From: Rhizoctonia solani | Lineage: Eukaryota; Basidiomycota; Agaricomycetes; Cantharellales; Ceratobasidiaceae | Direction: 5' to 3' | Assembly: GCF_016906535.1 (NCBI RefSeq) | Contig: NC_057384.1 | Span: 744,001-808,000 of the forward strand | DNA: 64,000 nt | Shown here: positions 10,785-23,422 of the stretch, one piece after another | Position numbering within the stretch: the first letter of the stretch is position 1 | Layout: each line of letters starts with the position of its first letter | Notes under the pieces: model-generated | What the model saw: only the letters and a program-made list of their open reading frames with translations | Told to the model about the DNA's origin: nothing | The model's database searches: none | Translations under genes and position numbers: made by a program

Positions 10785-13700
10785 ATGAGCCCTGCTGGAG
10801 ACAACTCAAAGGAAGACAGCAGTAAAGAGACAAAACCTAACAAGACCACTGCACTTTACACAATGCAGTTGACCAAGAACAGCTATCTGAGCAAAAAGAC
10901 CTACAAAATCCCACTCCTTAAAGACAATGGATTGAACTACACTGCATGGAAGTTCAGACAAACAACTGTACTATGGATGCGCAAGCTTGATACAATTGCA
11001 TGGGGCAAAGAAAGGCCACCAGCCAAGTTAACAGGCACCAATGCCACTGACAAGACAAAAGTCAACAAGCAAGAGGCCGCATACTTGAAGTGGAACCTGC
11101 GCAACAATGAGGCATTTGCTCAGATCACATGAACATGGAAGATGGGTGCATGGCTGATATAGTCAAGACCACAACAGCATATGAAGCATGGACATGGAAT
11201 GTCAAGCACTGGGAAGGGAAAGGCATGCAATTGCTGTTGTTCCTCTATCAGCAGCTCATGCAGGCAAAGATTGACAAAGGCAAAGACTTACAGACTGGCT
11301 TCAATGCCATCAAAGCAACCATTGCAAAGATTACCACGCTAGGCAAGACTGTGAGCAACTTTATGCTTGCACAAATTATTATGAACACACTCCCACCATC
11401 CTACACAATTGTCAACACCATCCTCCAAATGTCACTGAACAGAGGAGCTATCACAGCCAAGGCCATACAGAACACAGCCTATGCCAAGGAGGAATGGTGT
11501 TGCAAAGGAGGCAGAATCACTGCAATGTTTGCACAATTGTCCAAAGGGAATTCCACAGGCAAGAAGTTGTCAGGTAACAATGGCAAAGGGAAGAAGAAGG
11601 CCGCAGGCCCTCCTTGTGAAAATTGCAGGAAATCCAGACACACCAAGCAGGAATGTTGGTTAAAGGGTGGAGGAGCGGAAGGCACAGGACCGCAGCAAAA
11701 GCATCAGAACTCAAAGCAGTCAAATCAGAAAACAAACAAACCTGCATCAATGTCTAAGAACAACACTGCAAAAGTTGCTATTACTGACAAACCGTCCACC
11801 TCTGCTACCAGGACTAGGCTATATGCACTCTTAGCGTTGGATACCTGCCTTCACAACAACAATGTCTGGCTACTTGATTCAGGGGCGTCAATACATATGA
11901 CACCAAATTGCAACTGGTTCTTCACTTACCAATGTCTGAACCCACCAACCTTAATTTGAGTAGGCAATGGGAATCAAATTCCTGCAATAGGTGTTGGTTG
12001 AGTCCATGTTGCACTAAAGAACCGTCATGGTATGATCATGCAAGCAGTCATGAAATCCATGCTACATGTACCCAAGTTGAACGCAAACCTCATGTCCGTC
12101 AAGGAGCTCACAAATGGTGGCACCAATGTGCTCTTCTGCAAGGTGTTTGGCGCAATCCTGATCAGCAATCAAGGACATGGGCAAGAGATTGGTTTTGCTA
12201 AAGAACTAAGCAACCAGCTTTACAAAGTTGAATGAACAGTGAAACATACCAAAGTGATGGCACATACAGCCATTGTTGAGCCCAACAGTACCAACAATTG
12301 GGACAACATCAAAGCAAAAGAATTTGTTGTGTATGCAGCTGGGCATATTGCTTGAGTGGATCTTGAGACCTGGCATCACCAACTGGGTCACATCAGCTAC
12401 AAATACGTGCTAGATAGGGCCAAGAAGGGTGCAGTCAAGGGGATGGAGATCATTGGATCACGTACCCTGCTGCACACACCATGCAAGCTGTGTCTAGAGG
12501 GCAAGCAAACCCGTTCTCTGTTCTCCCCCTCTGAATCCTGCTCCTCCAAAGTCCTTGAACTCCTCCATAGCAACCTACATGGTCCTGTTGTAGTTGAAGG
12601 GATTGGTGGCATAAGATATTTTGCAGTAACAATCAACAACAAGTCACACAAGATGTTCATTCACTTACTCAAGTCCAAGAACAAGTACAAAAAAACTTTG
12701 AAGATCTTAAGGCGTCAGTCAAAAATCTTACAGGGAAGAAGATCAAGGCACTACGTACTGATGGTGGAGGCAAACACTGCGCCAAAACCTTTGAAGAATG
12801 GATGCACAGCAAAGGGATTGAGCACCAAAAGACCAAAGCTGACTCATTGGAGAGTAATGGCATTGCTGAACAAGGAATTGAAACCATGAATAACTTTCAG
12901 CAATGTATGCGTGCTGACGCAAACTTACCTGACAAGTACTGGGGCTTTGCAATTGTCTATGCAGCCTACTTATGGAATGTAACCCCCAAGGTGTTCCTCA
13001 ATGGCCAAACTCCCAAAGAGATGTTCTCAGGACAAATGCACAACATAGCACAACTACAAAGGTTTGGATGCACCGCCTGGGTACAGGTACCTGATAAGCA
13101 ATGGACAAAGCTTCAAGATCAATCAATTAAATGCACTTACATTGGATTCACATCAAATCAAAAGGCACACACACTTCTACATAGAGAGTCTGGAAAGCTA
13201 ATCACCTCCCAAGATGTTGTTTTTGATGAAGGCGGAGGCATTTGTCAGCATGTGGTACTTGAAAGCTGTGGGGAAAACCCCTTACCCAAAGAAGAAGGCA
13301 ACAACAAGTCAAAGGCTGAGGTAAAAACCAACAACAAGGACAAGGCAGACAATAAGAAGGACAATGCCCCCAAGCCTGTATCAGTCAGACAATCAAGCCA
13401 ATCAAGGTGCCCTCCTGTATGGTACAGGGCAAATGTGGGTGCTGAATATGCCTGGTTAGCCAACACAAATGCAATACTTGAAGCACTTAATGCAGCCCTA
13501 CCAGCACCTCCCAAAACATTTGCCAAAGCAATGTCCTGGCCAGACGGTCCCATGTGGTTGGCCTCTATGACCAAGGAGCTTGATTTGATTGAGAAGCATG
13601 GCATGGGAAAGAAAGTTGGAAGACCTACCAGCAAGAATGTTACAACCTCCTTATTTATACCATTGGATTTGCCTAATTTTCCTAATATTTTTACTTTTTT

Positions 13701-14592
13701 TACAGACTTGTTACCTTCACTTTTTCAATCACGTGATCTTGGCAAGCCCAAGGTGTTTGTTGGCGTTAAGATTGATCAAGACCAAGACGCTGGTACTCTC
13801 AAGATATTGCAGGGCCAATATATCAAAGAAATCCTGAGTTGATTCAAGATGAGCAACTGTAAGCCAAGCAAGACGCCAATGGCCAAAATGCCAAACTTAC
13901 CCAAATTGGACTTGCCAACCATTGACCAGATTCTCTATCAACAGGGTATTGGCTTGCTCATGTATGCAATGGTGCAGACCCATCTGGATATTGCTTTTTC
14001 AACTGGTCTTTTAGCCCAACGTTCAGCAAATCTGGGTCAAGACCACTGGAATGGGTTCAAGAGATCCTTGCAATACCTACAAGGCACAAAGGACATCAGC
14101 ATAGTTTACAGGCAGTCCGCTGGATCCACACTTATTGGTTACGTTGATGCCAATTACGCAGGTGATCCAAATACAAGCCAATCAACTATGGGCTGGGCTT
14201 TTATGATGGCCGGGGGATGTGTAGCATGGTCTTCTCAAAAACAGCCAACAATTTCTCTATCAAGCACTGAGGCCAAATATGTTGCAGCTGCAAGCGCAAC
14301 TCAAGAGCTAATTTGGCTCTGTCAATTTTTATCTGAATTCAATTTCCTTCCCAAGGGACCAACTACTTTACTTACCAATAACCAATTGAGTGTAGCACTG
14401 GCAAAAAACCCAGTGAATCACCAGAACACCAAGCATATTTGCATCAAGCATCACTTTCTGCAGGAGATGGTCAAGCTACAGAAAATTAATCTTGAGTACA
14501 TTCCAACCAATTGCCAAGTAGCTGACATCCTTACAAAGCCGCTTGGACGTGTCAAGTTCCCAGGCTTTGTTGCCAATTTAGGCATGTCCTAG
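10785..14592 (+). pseudogene. Copia gag-pol polyprotein, degenerate
   Basis: Gag starts at the ATG at 10785 (frame closed at 11132) and continues in another frame at 11129-11959. That frame has a CCHC knuckle (CENCRKSRHTKQEC, about 11617-11658) and protease motif LLDSGAS near 11870. A pre-integrase zinc segment (WHHQLGH and CKLC) follows at 12356-12530. The integrase core runs to about 13250; catalytic Asp positions read Asn near 12630, while DGGG is visible in another frame near 12760. The RT catalytic core is gone, replaced by a 104-bp B LTR piece. RNase H (DANYAGD, STEAKY) occupies 13849-14592, with another Asp-to-Asn change in NNQ. A non-functional polyprotein with several G-to-A type changes. 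Confidence 0.85.
13638..13741 (+). repeat. B LTR 5' fragment patching a deleted RT
   Basis: The first 104 bp of a B LTR (TGTTACAACCTCC to TGATCTTGG) are fused directly to Copia sequence that encodes the end of the RT domain. No duplication flanks it. The join GATCTTGGC is natural to the B LTR and also fits Copia codons, so a microhomology deletion after a B insertion is likely. Confidence 0.8.
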
Positions 14593-15534
14593 ACTCTCTT
14601 TTCTCACTGTAATCCAGAGTGGGTGTGTTGAAGAATCAGTATCCCAGTCTATAGTATATAATCCTTACAAATGTATTTACTGATGTTTGGATGTATACTT
14701 TCTATAAAGGTTTTGGTATTGGCTCTTGAGTACCTCAGTTCACTATTCTACAGTCAAACTGAGGTATGTTTTATCTTTCTATATCATTCTATCAAATGTG
14801 CTTACCACCATGTAGATAACTATTGTTGTGGTAGATATATGCACATAGTTCACTATTCTACAGTCAAACTGAGATAACTATTGTTTAGATTTTATATCAT
14901 TTAAAACTTAGTGTGCCAAATAACCTCTTATGCTATTTACAGTGATTCAATCACTAGAGTAAATGTGCAGATAAGCTGTTAAAGGCTTGTGTGTATATGT
15001 CACTATATAAGAGTAAAAGTAGGATAAAAGTAGGATATATTAGAAGCGTCTTCACAGGGTCCTTTTATACCCTGAGAAGGTGCACAAACAAGTATATACA
15101 TGATTGATATCAAGAGGGGGTACAGGAGGTACATGTGGCAACTGAAACACTTGAGGGAGCCAATACTTTGGTACATAGTAAACAAATAACAGTTCCTAAT
15201 ATTTGCCCCAAGGCAATATTTACCTGTGTGGGTCCTTAGATGTCCCAAGGCTAAGTGTTTCATCCTTGGAGTAAACAGTCCCAAAGGTAGGATACTGCTG
15301 TATTGGGTACTTACAGTAAATGGGGCATAACTCTGCCAAATGTTGTTCATTTTGGGAGTTTGACCCAGCGTTCTGGAGCGCACAAATAGGCGCACCTAGG
15401 AGCAAGCGATTTAGCAGTTTGGGACTCCCAGGCAATGGAGAAAAGGTGCATTTAATGCATCAGCGCTGGAGCACTTGCCTATGCAACAGGGGGGACCCTG
15501 AATATATCTGTGTGTAGCCACAAGATAGAATCTT

Positions 15535-16104
15535 TGTTGTAGACACACTTGATACCAGGGAATTTATTCCCATTTTCTTGATTTTAAACAAAGACAATTG
15601 GACTACTCTTTCAATCATGTGACTTTGGCGCTTATATCATACGCTAAGCGCCAAGCCACATCCCCATCTGCGCTTAATCAGCATACATAGCCACCTCCAC
15701 TAATGATGTCATTATGACATATCAGTGATACGTATGCATGAGTAAGGCTGACTGCAGAACAGGGTTCTTATTGGTTATGGTATTGCATATATTGTATTTG
15801 TAGTTAGTTTACCTCTGTAATATATAAGGAGGCCAACCAACCATGGTAACACCCAGGTTGATTACCTCTTGTTGCATCCCCCAACTGTATGAGGCCTTAC
15901 AGCCAGATCACTTAGTACCTACAATGCCTTAAGTGTCAACTCCACTGTACATATGTAGCCAGCCATTGCCCCTCAGGCCTTGGTCATTGTAGTTTAGTAG
16001 TTAGACGTTGTAGGGTAGAACTTGCCGCCTTAAGCAGTACATTTGTATTAGTCTCACAGCCACAAGCGCCTGCACCCTTGACGTCCTTACAGACGTCTAG
16101 GACA
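15535..16104 (+). repeat. Solo LTR, family C
   Basis: 570 bp, TGTTGTAGACAC to CGTCTAGGACA, TSD ATCTT (15530-15534 and 16105-16109), nested in the reverse E LTR. Confidence 0.9.
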
Positions 16105-16629
16105 ATCTTGAGTAATAAATACCACAAACAGGAGAAATATTACTTGTTACTGTTTATCCACTCAGCCAAATTTATATATTTAAATGAGTGAGAAAACAGC
16201 ATTTATGCTAAAGATATCGCATATTAAGGGTATTCCTGCAGTCTATTGGTTTTTCAAAGGTTGCAATTGGATAGAGGGACCTTGAAAACCCTAGTTTGCA
16301 TCTTAATCTCATTTATTTACTGTAGGATTACTGAGGTAATTAATAAAATAAGTACAGATTATAAAAGGAATGTCATATCCATCCATAACAGAAGATAGGA
16401 ACTATGCAAACAGATGAGATGGATACAGATGAGTTCCCCAGACAAATACACTGGGGGGAGGAAGGAAGTGACAGTCAACACATAATCATGTCAGGAGGTA
16501 AGGCTCATGACATGCACCCCCTCTGGCATCCTTCACCCATACTCCTGCCCTTCCAGCCATTCCAGTCATTGCTCAGTGGCAGCCCACTCCCAATCACCCT
16601 CTTGCAGCCCATCTCCCACTCTGCCAAAC

Positions 16630-17823
16630 ATGTCAGGGTTGGAACTAGAGCTGACCATTACTGCTCTCCTCAAGGCTATCACAGCCCTCACAACCACAGT
16701 TGGGTCCTTGCAGGACCAAATCAAACACCAAGGCCAACAGCTCACTGAGCTCAGGGCCATATGCAAGGAAACCACCAACTTGCTTGGCAACAAGGACCAG
16801 GGAACAGGACAAGCCCAGCCTGGCCCATTGACTGAGCCTATCACCCCTCCAGGAAGACCAGAAGACCAAACCCACACTCCAGGCACAGTTAGGCCTGGGC
16901 TCAAGGCCCCCTTCTGCTCATCAAGGGGCACAGGGCCTGACTCAGAAGAGGAAGAAAAGCCACAACAAGCCAAGAAGGAGCCTTGCAGAATGCCTAGGGA
17001 TCTGAGGTCCCTCACCCCCTTTGACTCAGGCTCCAATGTAAAACATCCCAAGATGAAGCTCCCCAACCCCTATACAGGAGACACTAGGGGGTGCAAGGCC
17101 ACACAGTGGCTTGATTGAATGCTACTATGGGGAGCCCTGCACCAAGATCAGTTTGATGAGGACAAACAAATGGTGGTATGGATTCTCTACCACATGGAGG
17201 ATAAGGCTGCTGACTGGGCCCTCCCCTTAATCAATAATATCATCAAGGGAGAAGGGAGTGCCCTGACTACCATTCCAGCCCTTTCATCCTGGTTCAAGGA
17301 GGCCTTTGCCAATCCTGATGCTAAACAAGCCACCATGCAAGAAATAGCCACCCTCACCCAGACTGCCTCAACAGCAGAATATGTCACTGATTTCTGCAGC
17401 CTCATTGCAGAGCTTGACTGGAACAAGGAGGCATATATTGCGCAGTTTACAAGGGGCCTTCACTGGAAGGTTAAGGAGCTCCTGTCAACCAAGGACAATG
17501 TTCCAGATGACCTTGAAGCCATTTTTGCAGCTTCCATTAAAATTGATAACACCTGCTGCAAAAACAAGGAAAACCGCCCAAAGAAGCAGGCATCCAAGGC
17601 ACTGGTCACCACAACCACCTCCACCACTACCACCACTCACAGGGTCTAACTATTGGAGGACCCCAATTATGTCACACCCAAGGAGAGGGACTGTTGTTGT
17701 GCAGCAGGCCTCTGTGTCAAATGTGGTCAAAAAGGGCATTGCATCAAGCAGTGCCCTAACAGCTGGAAAGCTACAATCAAGGAGGTGGCAAAAATTGCCA
17801 AGGAAGAGTTGAGAAAAGAGTAG
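16630..17823 (+). pseudogene. Gag of Gypsy element B
   Basis: Second copy of the B-type Gag. The ATG at 16630 is chosen by alignment with the copy at 307; the same frame is open from 16507. The open frame is cut by TGA at 17116-17118 and TAA at 17647-17649, both where a CpG-derived C-to-T change in an Arg or Gln codon would give a stop. The CCHC knuckle (CVKCGQKGHCIKQC) lies at about 17718-17759, and the frame ends with TAG at 17821. Pol follows in the next frame. Length and order fit a normal chromoviral Gag. Confidence 0.85.
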
Positions 17824-18827
17824 GGCCAAGGAAAGCTGCCAAAACCTTGAGCCCAAAAATAGATGTGCCTGATGTAACTTGTATTGAATTTGTATCTGTG
17901 GCTTTGGATTCCAATAAAAAACCACTTCTTTACATTGACCTACAAATGCATGACTACTTGGCAGAAATTAAAACTCTCATAGACTCTGGAGCAACCTCAA
18001 ACTTCATTTCCCCCTCCATTGTTGAAAAATTCAAAATGCAAAAAACCCTACTCAAAAATCCACAAGTAGTGAGGATGTTAGATGGTACCCTATCCCAGAC
18101 TGGTTGCACTTGGCACCAGGTTCAACTTGCAGTCTCAGCCAATGGCCACTCCCATTCCATTCCCTTTCTTGTTTGTCCCATTGGCAACACCCCAGCTATA
18201 TTAGGCATGACCTGGCTCACAACAGAATCCCCCCTCATTGATTGGCAACAGGGACTACTTACATTCCCTGAACAAGCTCAAATTGCCTCCAAGGAAGAAG
18301 CAGACCCCAATCCTCTGGCAGACCTCCCTAGTCAGTACCACAAATTTGCCAAGGTTTTTGGGGAAGAGGAGTTCAAGGCACTCCCTCCACATAGGGAGTA
18401 TGTCATAGCTATTGACCTTGTCCCCAAAGCCAAACTCTCCCCTAGACCAATTTACGGGATGACAGATGCAGAATCCAAGGCACTCAAACAGCTTATTGAT
18501 GAGGAATTGGCAACAGGCAAAATCTGCCCTAGTACCTCCCCTGCCAGCGCCCCTGTCATGCTTGTAAAAAAAGGCTGATGGTTCCCTTAGACTGGTAGTT
18601 GACTACAGGAAGCTGAATGAGGTCACCCACAAGAATGTTTCCCCACTTCCATAACAAGATGATCTAATGGCTAAATTATGCAATGCCAAAATATTCACCA
18701 AACTGGATTTACAATGGGGTTATAACAATGTTTGGATCAAGGAAGGTGACAAGTGGAAAACTGCCTTCAGAACCAAATATGGGCTCTTTGAATACCTAGT
18801 AATGCCTTTTGGTCTGACCAATGCACC

Positions 18828-19386
18828 TGTTACAACCTCCTAACATATACCATTGGAATCACCTCATTCTTCTATTATTTTTACTATTTTTTACAGACTC
18901 AATATCTATTGTTTTCCAATCATGTGATCTTGGCGCTCATTATGCCAAGATGCCACGCCAAGATGCCTTGCCAAGGGCGCTTAGGAGAAATCCGCGCTTC
19001 TGTGCAGCCCACAGCACGCTTCTCTTTTCACATGTAGGCTTCTATTCACACATGCACAGACCACATGTAAATAGCTTTCTTGTATATATACAGCAGGAAA
19101 ATTGCTTGGAGACCCCAAGTCAATTTTACCTTGTCTCTTATTCACTAGAGGAGTTATCCAGCCAGCTAAGTAGCTGGCCCCTTAGTGACTCAGAAGCTCA
19201 CCCCTGTATATTGACTCATCACATCTCCAGGCCTAAGGCCCCATTGTTGAAAGTAGTTAGTAGTAGACCGCCTTAAGCAGTAGTAGTATAGCCTTCATAG
19301 TAGATTACATAAGCAGTGATTGTAGTAGTACAGCCACAAGCGCCCACTCACTAGCAAGTAGCCCACCTTACAGTGCGGTTACAACA
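18828..19386 (+). repeat. Solo LTR, family B
   Basis: 559 bp, TGTTACAACC to GGTTACAACA, TSD GCACC (18823-18827 and 19387-19391), inserted in the RT of element B itself. Confidence 0.92.
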
Positions 19387-19539
19387 GCACCTGCAGCTTT
19401 TCAGCACTTTATGAACAATCTATTTAGGGACTTGATTGATGTCACAGTGGTTATCTATCTGGACAACATACTGATCTTCTCAGAAGACCCCAAGGACCAC
19501 CCTACCCATGTCAGGGAAGTCCTGTCACAATTAATGAAG

Positions 19540-20133
19540 TGTTGTAGACACACTCTATACCAGGGAATTTATTCCCAATTTCTTGGATTTAAACAAAGGC
19601 AAAACAGACTAGATTTTTGATCATATGACTTTGGTGCTTATATGATACACTAAGCGCCAAGCCATGTCCCCACCTGCGCTTACTCATCACACATAGCCAC
19701 CTCCACCTATGACATCATCATGACACATCAGTGACACGTATACATGAGTAAGGCCAACTGCAGAGCAGGGTTCTTATTGGATTAGGTATTTGATATGATG
19801 TATTTGCAATTAGACTACCTCTGTAATATATAACAAGGCCAACCAACCATGGTAACACCCAGGTTGATTACCTCTTGTTGCACTCTACATTGTACACAGG
19901 GCCTTAAGCCTGGGTTCCACTAAGTCACTCAGTAGTTACATTGCCCATAGCGCCTTATGCATTGTTGTCACTGTATTTACATAGCTTGCCAATGCCTTAT
20001 AGCACTTGGTCACCGTAGTTAGTAGCTTTGATGTTATAGGGTAGTTACTTGCTGCCTTAAAGCAGTTTCTCACTTGCATTCCACACAGCCACAAGCACCT
20101 GCACCCTCAACATCCTTCTAGACGTCTAGGACA
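19540..20133 (+). repeat. Solo LTR, family C
   Basis: 594 bp with TSD TGAAG (19535-19539 and 20134-20138), in the RT of element B. Confidence 0.92.
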
Positions 20134-20523
20134 TGAAGAACCAGCTGTTCTGTAAGTTGTCCAAGTGTTACTTCCATGTCACAACCATCAACTACCTAGG
20201 CATTGTCATATCCCCTGCTGGTTTTTCAATGGATCAGAAGAAGATCAAAGCAGTCACATCCTGGCCCATACCCAAAACAGTCAAGCAGGTCCAGGCCTTC
20301 TTGGGCTTTGTCAACTACCTATGCCAATTCATTCCCAACTTCAGCACTGTGGCATGTCCCCTGCACAACCTCACAAAAAAGGAAATCCCATGGACATGAG
20401 GTAATTCAGAAGAGGAAGCATTCCAAGAATTAAAGGCTCTCATTACCAAAAGTCTGGTGTTGATCCATTCCAACCCTGAACTCCCCTACTACTTAGAGAC
20501 AGATGCTTTGGGAGTAGCCATGG

Positions 20524-20972
20524 TGTCACAACTCAGCTTGGACCTATGGTGCAAGGAGGCTTAAAGTCCATGGCCCTATCACCAATGGACTATGAAACAA
20601 ATAGAAGGGTGACAAGGGCCCAAGGGGTATGATAAGGGTAGAGGGCTACTAAGGCCTGGGAGGTGATGATTAAGTAAGGTGCACTTATAGCCAACTAGGG
20701 GCTTGGGCAAAGGGTAGGTGAGAGATGGGGTAGAATTGACAAAGAGGTCAAGTCTTGCTGTTCTAGCAGCAACTTGACCTGGTTTATATACATGAGACAA
20801 GCCACATCAGAAACAACAATACTAAATAATGAGTCATTTACAATTTCACATCATATATCAAATATGTCATGTGATTTTGATGAGTCATAAATATATACCA
20901 AAAAAGGAAACTGTCTCAGAAAAAAGATAGAAAATAGTAAAGATTCATGTCATGCCACTGAAGGTCATGCGG
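20524..20972 (-). repeat. Solo LTR, family A (reverse)
   Basis: 449 bp from TGTCACAACTC to GGTCATGCGG, TSD CATGG (20519-20523 and 20973-20977), in the RNase H region of B. The last three bases read CGG where other copies have ACA, an odd terminal change. Confidence 0.85.
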
Positions 20973-22849
20973 CATGGGAGCCATACTTAGCCAAAGGGGA
21001 CTGGATAACAGGCTGCACCCAATAGCCTATATGTCCAAATCCTTCTCCAGCACCAAAGCCAACTATGACACCCACAACAAGGAACTCCTGGCAATCATCA
21101 AGGCCCTGGAGGAATGGTGGATATTCCTAGAGTCAACAGATAAACCCATTCAGGTCTTCACAGATCACAGGAATATTGAATATTGGATGCAGGCAAGGAC
21201 CTTTAACTGCAGACATGCTTGTTGGCAAATATTCCTAAGCAATTTTAACTTTGAAATTCACTATTGCCTGGGAAAAAAGTCAGGGAAACCAGATGCCCTA
21301 TCAAGAAGGTCAGACTACACAGACACACCCCAAGATCCAGAGGTTATGATTCCACAAGAAGTCATTGCCAACACAACCCAGGAAGAGCTTGAAATAGTCA
21401 CGGAAATACACACCAAGTTAAGGGAAGACCCATCCCTTGAACCAATCATCCAATTCCTCACCAAAGACATAGACAACGCTCCCCCCTCCATCCAAAAAGC
21501 CTATAAGGACTACAATTGGGTAGAGGACCTTCTATGGTACCAAGGGAAATTGGTAGCACCAGATTCAGAAACCATCAAGGAACAATTACTGAGGGAATTC
21601 CACAACTCTCCCCTGGCTGGACATCCAGGTCAACAGTGTACTCTGGAACTCCTAAGCCATAATTACTGGTGGCCAGGAATGAAATCCACGGCCAAGGAAT
21701 GGGTTGAATGCTGCCCAATATGCCAAACCAATTGTTGCCCACATGCTCCAGTAATTGCCTTGAAACCCTTAGAAGTCCCACCATTCCCTTTTCACACCAT
21801 CTCCTACAACTTCATCACAGGGTTCCCAAAATCCCAGGGCCATGATGCAATTCTGGTAGTGATTGATTCATTCTCCAAGTTTGGTCACTTTATCCCCACC
21901 TCCAAGAAAGTCACTGCAAAAGGCCTTGCAGACTTATTTGTCACCCATGTGTGGAAGCTTCACAGGTTACTGGTCAAAACCATCCCAGATCAAGGATTTA
22001 CCTTCACAGGAAAGTTCTTGAGAGCACTCTACCAGCAACTTGGAATCAAGCCCTTGTTCTCTTCTGCCTACCATCTGGGATCTGATGGACAAATGGAAAG
22101 GGTTAATTGGTTCATTGAGTTCTACTTGCATTCTTATGTTGCTGCAGACCACTCAGATTGGGCCATGTGGTTACCACTGGCAGAATATGCATACAATAAC
22201 ACCAGGCATACAGCCACAGGAAAAACCCTTTTTGAATTGGTTTATGGAAGGAACCCAGTAATGAACCCATCCAATGTCCCAGCAAATGTCCTGGAAGCCA
22301 ACCAGATAGCAGACACCCTGGCACAAGAATGGAAAGAAGTGGAATCAGCACTTAGGATGACAAAGGCAAGGATGGCAGGGACCAAAGGAGTAATCCCAGA
22401 ATTCAACATAGGCAAGAAAGTATGGCTGGATGCTAAAAACATAGAAATATAGTCAAACTCAAACAAGCTAGACCCCAAGAGATTAGGCCCCTTTGAAGTC
22501 ATTGAGAGGATCTCTAGCCATGCTTACTGCCTTAAACTCCTAGAAAGCCTAAAAATCCACAATGTCTTCTATGTAGGGCTCTTGTCAAAACTCCACAAAT
22601 CCCCAAGTCAACCACTTCCAGATCAACCTCCCCCTGAAACAATAGAGGGAGAAGAAGAGTACAAAGTAGAAAAAATCTTAGACTCCAAAAGACAATGGGG
22701 CAAGTGGTTTTACTTAATAAAGTGGAAGGGTTACAGCCCTGAAGACAGTTCCTGGGAGCCAGAGGAACTTTTGGAACATAGCCAAGATGACATCAAGTGC
22801 TTCAACCAGGCTAGACTCAAGAAGGCTTGTGACTCTGCCAAGAGCCTAT

Positions 22850-22861
22850 AAGGGGGGGCAA
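22850..22861 (+). promoter_or_regulatory. Polypurine tract of element B
   Basis: AAGGGGGGGCAA directly before the 3' LTR, the expected plus-strand primer of an LTR retrotransposon. The same 12-mer occurs in reverse at 33626-33637 in the Rep-bearing element. Confidence 0.75.
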
Positions 22862-23422
22862 TGTTACACCCTTGTAAACTACACCATTGGAACTGCACAA
22901 TTTTTCTGTAAATTTTAGTATTTTTTACAGACTAATTATCTTTCTCTTTTCAATCATGTGATCCTGGCGCTTATTATGCCAAGATGCCGCGCCAAGATGC
23001 TGTGCCAAGGGCGCTTAAGAAAAATCCATGCTTCTGCACAGCCCACAGCACACTTCTCTTTTCACATAGTTACTTCCTTTCTCACACACACAGACCACAT
23101 GTGGATTACATCTTTGTCTATATATATAGCAGGGCAATTGCTTGGAGACCCCAAGTTGATTTTACCTTGTCTTTCAATACAGACAGGTCCAGTAGTCCAG
23201 CTAAGTAGCTGGAGTTATCAGAAGTCACACTGCTCACCCCGCTTATCTCACTCACCAAACGTCCCAGGCCTAAGGCCCCATCATTAGTAGTTAGTAGTAG
23301 AATGCCCCATGCATTGTAGACACTGCAGTATAGCCTAGCCCATTAGCCAGTGTTGCCTTGTATTAGTTATGGCCCCAAGCACCTGCCACTTGTGTGTACC
23401 CACCTTACAGTGGTGTACAACA
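22862..23422 (+). repeat. 3' LTR of element B
   Basis: 561 bp, same ends and length as 7978-8538, followed by GAAAG. Differences from the 5' LTR are mostly C/T and G/A at former CpG sites. Confidence 0.9.

Larger units (their letters stand above)
10519..14906 (+). mobile_element. Copia element with LTRs
   Basis: Ty1/Copia retrotransposon with LTRs 10519-10780 and 14626-14906. The 3' LTR has about 19 extra bases near the GAGGTATGTTTTATC stretch. TSD is CTTAG (10514-10518 and 14907-14911). The order protease, integrase, RT, RNase H marks it as Copia. A purine-rich AGAGTGGGTG precedes the 3' LTR. It is inserted in an E LTR. Its pol has frameshifts, stops and a deletion of the RT core, so it is inactive. 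Confidence 0.9.
9745..16390 (-). repeat. Solo LTR, family E (reverse), with nested insertions
   Basis: Starts TGTTAAGAGTTG and ends CATCCATAACA, with TSD GAAGA (9740-9744 and 16391-16395). LTR pieces are 9745-10162, 10336-10518, 14907-15534 and 16105-16390. They are separated by a K element, a Copia element (TSD CTTAG) and a C solo (TSD ATCTT). Reassembled, it corresponds to the 1588-bp E LTR at 38976. Confidence 0.9.
8937..16512 (-). repeat. Solo LTR, family G (reverse), with nested insertions
   Basis: Pieces 8937-9035, 9502-9744 and 16391-16512, reading TGTCACAACC to GGCTCATGACA, with TSD TGCAC (8932-8936 and 16513-16517). Together they equal the G LTR at 53971-54425 in reverse. An F solo and an E LTR are nested inside. 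It sits in the leader of element B, upstream of gag. Confidence 0.85.
17847..22851 (+). pseudogene. Pol of Gypsy element B (PR-RT-RH-IN-chromodomain)
   Basis: Protease motif DSGA is at 17981. The RT starts near 18350 and is frameshifted in an A run near 18570. RT resumes after the B solo, and YLDN (normally YLDD) is at about 19455. The RNase H region runs 20490-21330, the integrase HHCC zinc finger is at about 21595-21730, and the integrase core has Asn in place of the first catalytic Asp (SYNF, about 21805). A TAG at 22450 precedes the chromodomain (EEEYKVEKILDSK, about 22650-22800) that normally guides integration to heterochromatin marks. Three solo LTRs interrupt it: B (18828), C (19540) and A (20524). 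Certainly inactive. Confidence 0.9.
7978..23422 (+). mobile_element. Complete Gypsy/chromovirus element B with nested insertions
   Basis: 561-bp LTRs at 7978-8538 and 22862-23422, and TSD GAAAG at 7973-7977 and 23423-23427. The self-priming site is at 8541-8553, gag at 16630-17823, pol with chromodomain at 17847-22851, and the 7-G polypurine tract at 22850-22861. It is inserted in the leader of element A. It is interrupted by a G LTR (8937-16512, itself holding F, E, K, Copia and C), a B solo (18828), a C solo (19540) and an A solo (20524). The paired LTRs differ mostly at CG/TG/CA sites. The coding region has stops and frameshifts, so it is inactive. Confidence 0.9.
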
